NCBI GenBank assembly: GCA_007128865.1 | Contig: SKWP01000298.1 | Location: 1-9,356 of the forward strand | Reading direction: 5' to 3' | DNA length: 9,356 nucleotides | Source: Paracoccaceae bacterium | GTDB lineage: Bacteria > Pseudomonadota > Alphaproteobacteria > Rhodobacterales > Rhodobacteraceae | Program-made: the position numbers and the translations under genes | Part shown: in pieces, positions 5,906 through 9,356 of the stretch | Layout of the letters: each line of letters starts with the position of its first letter | Position numbering within the stretch: position 1 is the first letter of the stretch | Notes under the pieces: model-generated | What the model saw: only the letters and a program-made list of their open reading frames with translations | What the model was told of the DNA's origin: nothing | The model's database searches: none

Positions 5906-6654
5906 GCGATCCCGCACCCCGCCCGCGGGTGGCGATCATGCAGCCGACCTTCCTGCCCTGGCTTGGCTATTTCGCGCTCATGGCGGCGGTGGACCGGTTC
6001 GTCTATCTCGACGATGTGCAGTTGTCCCGACAGAGCTGGCAGACCCGCAACAGGCTGAAGGGGCCCGGCGGCGAGATTCTGGTGTCGCTTCCGGTGGCGC
6101 GCAAACCTGCCAGGGTCAGCATCCGCGATGCACGGATTTCGGACCTTCGGGCGCTGGCGAAACTGCGCCGGACCATTGCCGACAGCCTTGGCAGGGCGCC
6201 GCATTTCCGGCTGGTGGAAGGCATCATCGACGCCGGCATCGCGGCTGCGGATAACGGGCTTTGTGCACTCAACATCGCGCTGATCGAGGGGGTGGCAGAG
6301 GCCACCGGCATCGCAACCCCGCGGCATCGGGCCTCGGACCTCGGCATCGGGGCAGAATCCGGCCGCGCCGGGCGGCTGCTGGATATCTGCCGGGCACTGG
6401 GCGGTCGCTGCTATGTCTCGCCACCCGGAGCGCTGGACTATCTGGAGGCCGATGATCCGTTTTCGGGATCCGACGTGACGCTGCGATTCATCGACTTCCA
6501 CCATCCCGAGCATCCGCAATTCCATCCGCCCTTCCTGCCCTTCATCGCGGCCATTGACGCATTGGCCCATGTGGGCCCGGCCGGGTTCCGGGCGCTGCTG
6601 GAACGTGGTACGGCTGGCTTGCGCGACAGGAACGCGCTGATGGCCGGCCGATGA
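5902..6654 (+). CDS. WbqC-family protein
   Basis: 250 residues starting with GTG at 5902, which overlaps the synthase stop (GTGA). The family signature is clear at the N-terminus: VAIMQPTFLPWLGYF (10-24), then DRFVYLDDVQLSRQSWQTRN (31-50), and further on HHPEHPQFHPPFLPFIAAIDAL, the conserved C-terminal histidine- and proline-rich block. WbqC proteins occur in O-antigen, capsule and other glycan clusters. They are thought to take part in making or transferring modified sugars, but to my knowledge no reaction is firmly established for most members. Here, with a synthase on one side and a flavoprotein on the other and four-base overlaps at both ends, it almost certainly acts in the same pathway. 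There is no signal peptide or membrane segment, so it is cytoplasmic. Confidence 0.88.
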   Translation: MSDPAPRPRVAIMQPTFLPWLGYFALMAAVDRFVYLDDVQLSRQSWQTRNRLKGPGGEILVSLPVARKPARVSIRDARISDLRALAKLRRTIADSLGRAPHFRLVEGIIDAGIAAADNGLCALNIALIEGVAEATGIATPRHRASDLGIGAESGRAGRLLDICRALGGRCYVSPPGALDYLEADDPFSGSDVTLRFIDFHHPEHPQFHPPFLPFIAAIDALAHVGPAGFRALLERGTAGLRDRNALMAGR

Positions 6655-8027
6655 ACGACAGCGACATCCTCATTGTCGGGGGCGGGTTTCCCGGAATCTA
6701 CCTGGCCTGGCGGGCACTTCAGGCAGGCATGCGCCCGACCCTCGTCGAAGCGTCCGACCGGCTTGGCGGCAACCTGCGCAGCTTTCGCTGGCGCGGCCAT
6801 GACGTGGACTGGGGCGCGCACAACCTCGATCTGCGCAGCGAACGGACACGGGACTTTTTCGGCTTCATCCTCGGCGACCGGCTACGCGAGATTCCGGACC
6901 ATCGCTGGGGATCCCTGCGCGACCGGATCGTGACGCCGGGCTTTGAATTCCCCGATTTTTCGGACGACCCGGCGCTTTGCACGGCGGTTCTGGACGAAAT
7001 GACCGCAATCAAGGCCGCAGGGGCCGCCGCACCCGACACCGGCACCGGCTGGCTTGAACACTATCGCGCAGACCGCGGGCGACTGCTCGCGCGGGCGGTT
7101 GCGCCGATGGTCAAGAAATTCACCGGCATCGATCCGCGAGGGTTCGACGCGACGGCCGAAGCGGCACTGGGCTATTTCGCTCGCCCGCGGCTTGGCAGCG
7201 ATGCGCAGATGGCGCAGCTGAAAGGCAGCGCCGCGTTCTGGGACGACCGGCTGGGGGTGACCCTGGCCTGCACTGATGCAAGGTTCGTCGGCAGGCCCGA
7301 AGACCGGCGCTTCGGCTATCCGGCCGAGGGCGGCATCGGCGGCTTTGGCGCTGCGGCGCTGGAACGGCTGCAGGCCGAAGGCGCGACGGTGCTGCTTGAA
7401 AGGCGGGTACAGGAGGTGTCGGCCACGCGTCACGGCGTGCGCGTTGTTGCCGGCGACAGCGCGCTTTCGGCGCGCGGGTTGTTCTGGTCGCTGCCGCGCG
7501 CGTTGCTGGTCCGTGCCCTCGGCCAACCCCTGCCTCCGGCTCCGGCTGCGGTGCGGGTGGGGTGCCGGTTGCTGGTTTGGGAGGTCGAGCGCGACGATAT
7601 CCTCGGGCCGCACTACCTGCATGACTTCGGCACCGGGCGGCGCGCGTTTCGCTACAGCGCGCCGGGCACATTTCTGGGCGGGGATGCTGCCGCCGGGCTG
7701 ACCTGCGTCATGGCCGAAATCCCCGGCCCGCCCGAGGCCCTGGCCGAAGCCGATCCCGAGGCCGATGCCCAGCGCTGCTTTGCCGAAATGCGCGACATCG
7801 GCTATCTGCGCCCGAAGGCCCGGCCCCGTGCAACCACTTCGCAGGTCATTGCATCGGCCTTCGCGCTGCCGCTGCGGGCCGGGCCCGGCCTGGCCCGAAC
7901 CCGGACGGAAACGCTGCCACCGCGGGTCTGGGCGCCCGAGACCGGCTTGCGCGGGCGGGTTGCCTTCATGGATTATTGCGACCGCCGGCTGATGCCGGAG
8001 ATCCTGACGGAGTGTGCCACGCCATGA
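6651..8027 (+). CDS. FAD/NAD(P)-binding oxidoreductase, UDP-galactopyranose mutase/amine oxidase-like
   Basis: 458 residues, starting at an ATG that overlaps the WbqC stop (ATGA). The N-terminus is a classic FAD-binding Rossmann fold: DILIVGGGFPGIYLAW with GGGFPG at residues 10-15, E33 at the end of strand 2 (TLVEASDRLGGN), and the GG doublet at 39-40 seen in UDP-galactopyranose mutase, protoporphyrinogen oxidase and amine oxidases. YPAEGGIGGFGAAALERL is the middle FAD-family segment that precedes the substrate domain. The usual C-terminal F-x-G-D-x-x-x-x-G motif contacting FAD is not evident; the end reads RVAFMDYCDRRLMPEILTE. Known relatives contract sugar rings (mutase) or oxidise C-N or C-C bonds. 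In this operon the substrate is probably the sugar acid or its carrier-linked form, but neither a mutase nor an oxidase role can be chosen from sequence. No signal peptide is seen. Confidence 0.8.
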   Translation: MNDSDILIVGGGFPGIYLAWRALQAGMRPTLVEASDRLGGNLRSFRWRGHDVDWGAHNLDLRSERTRDFFGFILGDRLREIPDHRWGSLRDRIVTPGFEFPDFSDDPALCTAVLDEMTAIKAAGAAAPDTGTGWLEHYRADRGRLLARAVAPMVKKFTGIDPRGFDATAEAALGYFARPRLGSDAQMAQLKGSAAFWDDRLGVTLACTDARFVGRPEDRRFGYPAEGGIGGFGAAALERLQAEGATVLLERRVQEVSATRHGVRVVAGDSALSARGLFWSLPRALLVRALGQPLPPAPAAVRVGCRLLVWEVERDDILGPHYLHDFGTGRRAFRYSAPGTFLGGDAAAGLTCVMAEIPGPPEALAEADPEADAQRCFAEMRDIGYLRPKARPRATTSQVIASAFALPLRAGPGLARTRTETLPPRVWAPETGLRGRVAFMDYCDRRLMPEILTECATP

Positions 8028-8686
8028 CCCGGCCAGACGACCCCGCGCTCGTGCACCATTACCGCCAGTTGCTGGCCCGGCACGGCGACGATGCCCGCGC
8101 GGTTCAATATGCCGATGCCGAGACCCAGCAGGCGCGCTTTGCGGTGCTGGCAGCGGTGGGCGATCCGCTGACCTCGGTGCTGGATGTGGGCTGCGGGCTG
8201 GCGCATCTGTGCGACTGGCTGCGCGCGCAGGGCTGGCGCGGCCGCTATCTGGGTGTCGACCAGGTTCCCGAGTTCGTCGAGCGCGCCAATGCCCGGCTGG
8301 CAGACGATCCGCTGGCCGAAGTGCGGCTTGGCACCGCAACCGGCCCCTTGCCGGATGGCTGCGACTTTGTCCTGCTGTCGGGCGTGTTCAACAACGCCAT
8401 GGCCGACAATGAAGGCTTCATGCGCGCGACGCTGCGGGCGATGTGGGCGGCAGCGGCGAAAGGGATTGCCTTCAATGCCATGTCGACCCATGTGGACTGG
8501 CGCGACCCGGAACTCTGGTACGCCGATCCCGCCGAGGTGCTGGCCTTCTGCAAGGCCGGGCTTGGCGGCCACCCGGTGCTGATCCATGATTACGTGACCC
8601 GACCGGGCGGCTTTCCCTATGAATTCGCCGTGCACCTGCGCAAGGCGCCACGCCTGCCCGGCTGGCCGGGGCCCGGCGGTTCCTGA
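8024..8686 (+). CDS. Class I SAM-dependent methyltransferase (second of two, last gene of operon)
   Basis: 220 residues. The start is ATG 8024, which overlaps the flavoprotein stop in ATGA; the frame extends back to a TTG at 7976 but that would overlap 52 bases for no family match. Motif I SVLDVGCGLAHL (about 51-62) and the acidic YLGVDQVPEFVERA (end of strand 2) form the SAM pocket. DFVLLSGVFNNA is the motif IV region, and a conserved tail FNAMSTHVDWRDPELWYADPAEVL is followed by HDYVTRPGGFPYEFAVHL. This type of methyltransferase is familiar from glycan and nonulosonate gene clusters. Its sequence differs from the other methyltransferase of the operon, so the two probably act on different positions or intermediates rather than being a recent duplication. 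The final RLPGWPGPGGS is probably unstructured. Confidence 0.83.
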   Translation: MTRPDDPALVHHYRQLLARHGDDARAVQYADAETQQARFAVLAAVGDPLTSVLDVGCGLAHLCDWLRAQGWRGRYLGVDQVPEFVERANARLADDPLAEVRLGTATGPLPDGCDFVLLSGVFNNAMADNEGFMRATLRAMWAAAAKGIAFNAMSTHVDWRDPELWYADPAEVLAFCKAGLGGHPVLIHDYVTRPGGFPYEFAVHLRKAPRLPGWPGPGGS

Positions 8687-8732
8687 CCGCTGCGCCGCCG
8701 CTGTTGTCCGGTGTCGACAGTCTCGAAATCGC

Positions 8733-8756
8733 CATGCCCGGCAGTGCCGGGGCATG
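8733..8756 (+). terminator. Hairpin after the operon, possible terminator
   Basis: CATGCCCGG (8733-8741) pairs with CCGGGGCATG (8747-8756) with a single bulged G and a five-base loop. It lies 46 bases after the last stop of the seven-gene operon. There is no T-run, so termination may need Rho or the hairpin may only protect the 3' end. A closely similar hairpin occurs at 575-594. Confidence 0.4.
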
Positions 8757-8772
8757 TTGCCGGGCGCCTGCG

Positions 8773-8785
8773 CTTGTGGCACAAG
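8773..8785. promoter_or_regulatory. Palindrome CTTGTG-G-CACAAG, candidate operator
   Basis: A perfect 6-bp dyad around one central base, 35 bases upstream of the isoaspartyl methyltransferase-like ATG, at a typical operator or promoter distance. No regulator for it is known to me, and a short dyad can occur by chance. Confidence 0.3.
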
Positions 8786-8820
8786 TACGACAGGCCGGAA
8801 CGACAACGCAGGATCCCCGG

Positions 8821-9356
8821 ATGCAGGATTTCGCCGCCCGCCGCGTGACCATGGTCGACACGCAGGTGCGCCCGTCAGATGTTACGCAGTATCCGATCAT
8901 CGACGCGATGCTGCGCATCCCGCGCGAGGCTTTCCTTCCCGAACGCCTGCGCGAGGTGGCCTATGCCGGCGAAAACCTCGACATCGGCGGCGGGCGCGTG
9001 GTGCTGGCGCCGCGCACGCTGGCGATGATGCTGCAGCATCTCGACCTGCATGGCGACGAGCTGGTGCTGGATGTCGGTTGCGGGCTCGGCTATTCCAGCG
9101 CGGTTCTGGCGCGCCTTTCACAGCAGGTCGTGGCGCTGGAGGCGGACGCCGACATGGCCGCCGATGCCGAGGCGGCGCTGAGCGCACGCGAAATGCACAA
9201 TGTCGCGGTCACCACCGGGCCGCTGGCCGGAGGCGCGCCGCGTTTCGGCCCCTATGACGCGATGTTGGTGCAGGGCGGGGTCGAACAGTTTCCCGCCGCG
9301 CTTGCCGATCAGCTCAAGGAAGGCGGGCGGGTGGCCTGCCTGTTCGTCGATGGCGC
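8821..9356 (+). CDS. pcm: Protein-L-isoaspartate O-methyltransferase-like protein (3' truncated)
   Basis: The frame is open from ATG 8821 to the right edge (178 complete codons), so the gene continues outside the window. True PCMT enzymes methylate isoaspartyl residues of aged proteins with SAM. The segment ARRVTMVDTQVRPSDV near the start, then IPREAFLPERLREVAYAGENL and GGRVVLAPRTLAMML, is the PCMT N-terminal pattern (P-R-x-x-F and the L-x-P-x-x-x-A-x-M block). LVLDVGCGLGYSSAVLARL (81-99) is the SAM site. GPYDAMLVQGGVEQFPAALADQLKEGGRV replaces the usual post-I region that has T-A-A in canonical PCMT, so this is a divergent version, known from Rhodobacteraceae, where a copy commonly sits directly upstream of tolC. 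Whether it still repairs proteins is uncertain. A spacer of 134 bases with a hairpin and a dyad separates it from the sugar operon, so it is probably a separate transcription unit. AGGAT lies upstream of the ATG as ribosome-binding site. Confidence 0.85.
   Translation, partial: MQDFAARRVTMVDTQVRPSDVTQYPIIDAMLRIPREAFLPERLREVAYAGENLDIGGGRVVLAPRTLAMMLQHLDLHGDELVLDVGCGLGYSSAVLARLSQQVVALEADADMAADAEAALSAREMHNVAVTTGPLAGGAPRFGPYDAMLVQGGVEQFPAALADQLKEGGRVACLFVDG

Noticed and set aside
7976..8023. TTG start at 7976 for the second methyltransferase
   Set aside because: The ATG at 8024 with a four-base ATGA overlap fits the pattern of the operon and the family N-terminus.
1834..8686. Phage-defence or mobile island interpretation of the cassette
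   Set aside because: No nuclease, toxin, integrase, transposase or attachment repeats are seen; all seven genes fit sugar biosynthesis and transfer.
8776..8792. Sigma-54 promoter suggested by TGGCAC
   Set aside because: The -24-like TGGCAC is present but the required -12 TTGC at correct spacing is not; the bases there read CGAC.

Overview
The window is a GC-rich stretch of a bacterial chromosome. Strong G/C preference at third codon positions, short ATGA/GTGA gene overlaps and the character of the proteins suggest an alphaproteobacterium, most likely of the Rhodobacteraceae (Paracoccus/Rhodobacter-like). This is a judgement from gene content, not a database match. I see no tRNA, rRNA, CRISPR, insertion sequence, integrase or phage gene.

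Left part (1-1520): the 3' part of an IclR-type transcription regulator cut by the window edge, then a hotdog-fold acyl-CoA thioesterase preceded by a possible small coupled ORF, then a convergent 66-codon gene for a small protein with one C-terminal membrane segment. The 313 bases from 1521 to 1833 hold no convincing gene. They contain a relatively A/T-rich stretch that probably carries divergent promoters, followed by a run of strong, partly overlapping hairpins leading into the main operon.

Main operon (1834-8686): seven co-directional genes with junctions from an 11-base overlap to a 21-base gap. In order: a GT30 (WaaA/KdtA, Kdo-transferase) family glycosyltransferase; a PseG-like protein; a SAM methyltransferase; a PseI/NeuB-family nonulosonic acid synthase with a C-terminal SAF domain; a WbqC-family protein; an FAD protein of the UDP-galactopyranose mutase/amine oxidase type; and a second SAM methyltransferase. 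The synthase implies formation of a nine-carbon (pseudaminic/legionaminic/sialic-like) alpha-keto acid from PEP and a free hexose derivative. A PseG-like enzyme would release that hexose from its nucleotide. The two methyltransferases and the flavoprotein would tailor the product, and a Kdo-transferase relative is a natural candidate to transfer it, since Kdo and nonulosonates are both alpha-keto acids activated as CMP-sugars. No PseB, PseC, PseH or CMP-sugar synthetase (PseF/NeuA) is present, so these would have to be encoded elsewhere or the pathway differs. I regard this cassette as the most interesting content.

Right part (8687-9356): a 134-base spacer with a hairpin and a palindrome, then the 5' part of a divergent protein-L-isoaspartate O-methyltransferase-like gene running off the window. 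In related bacteria that gene often precedes tolC.
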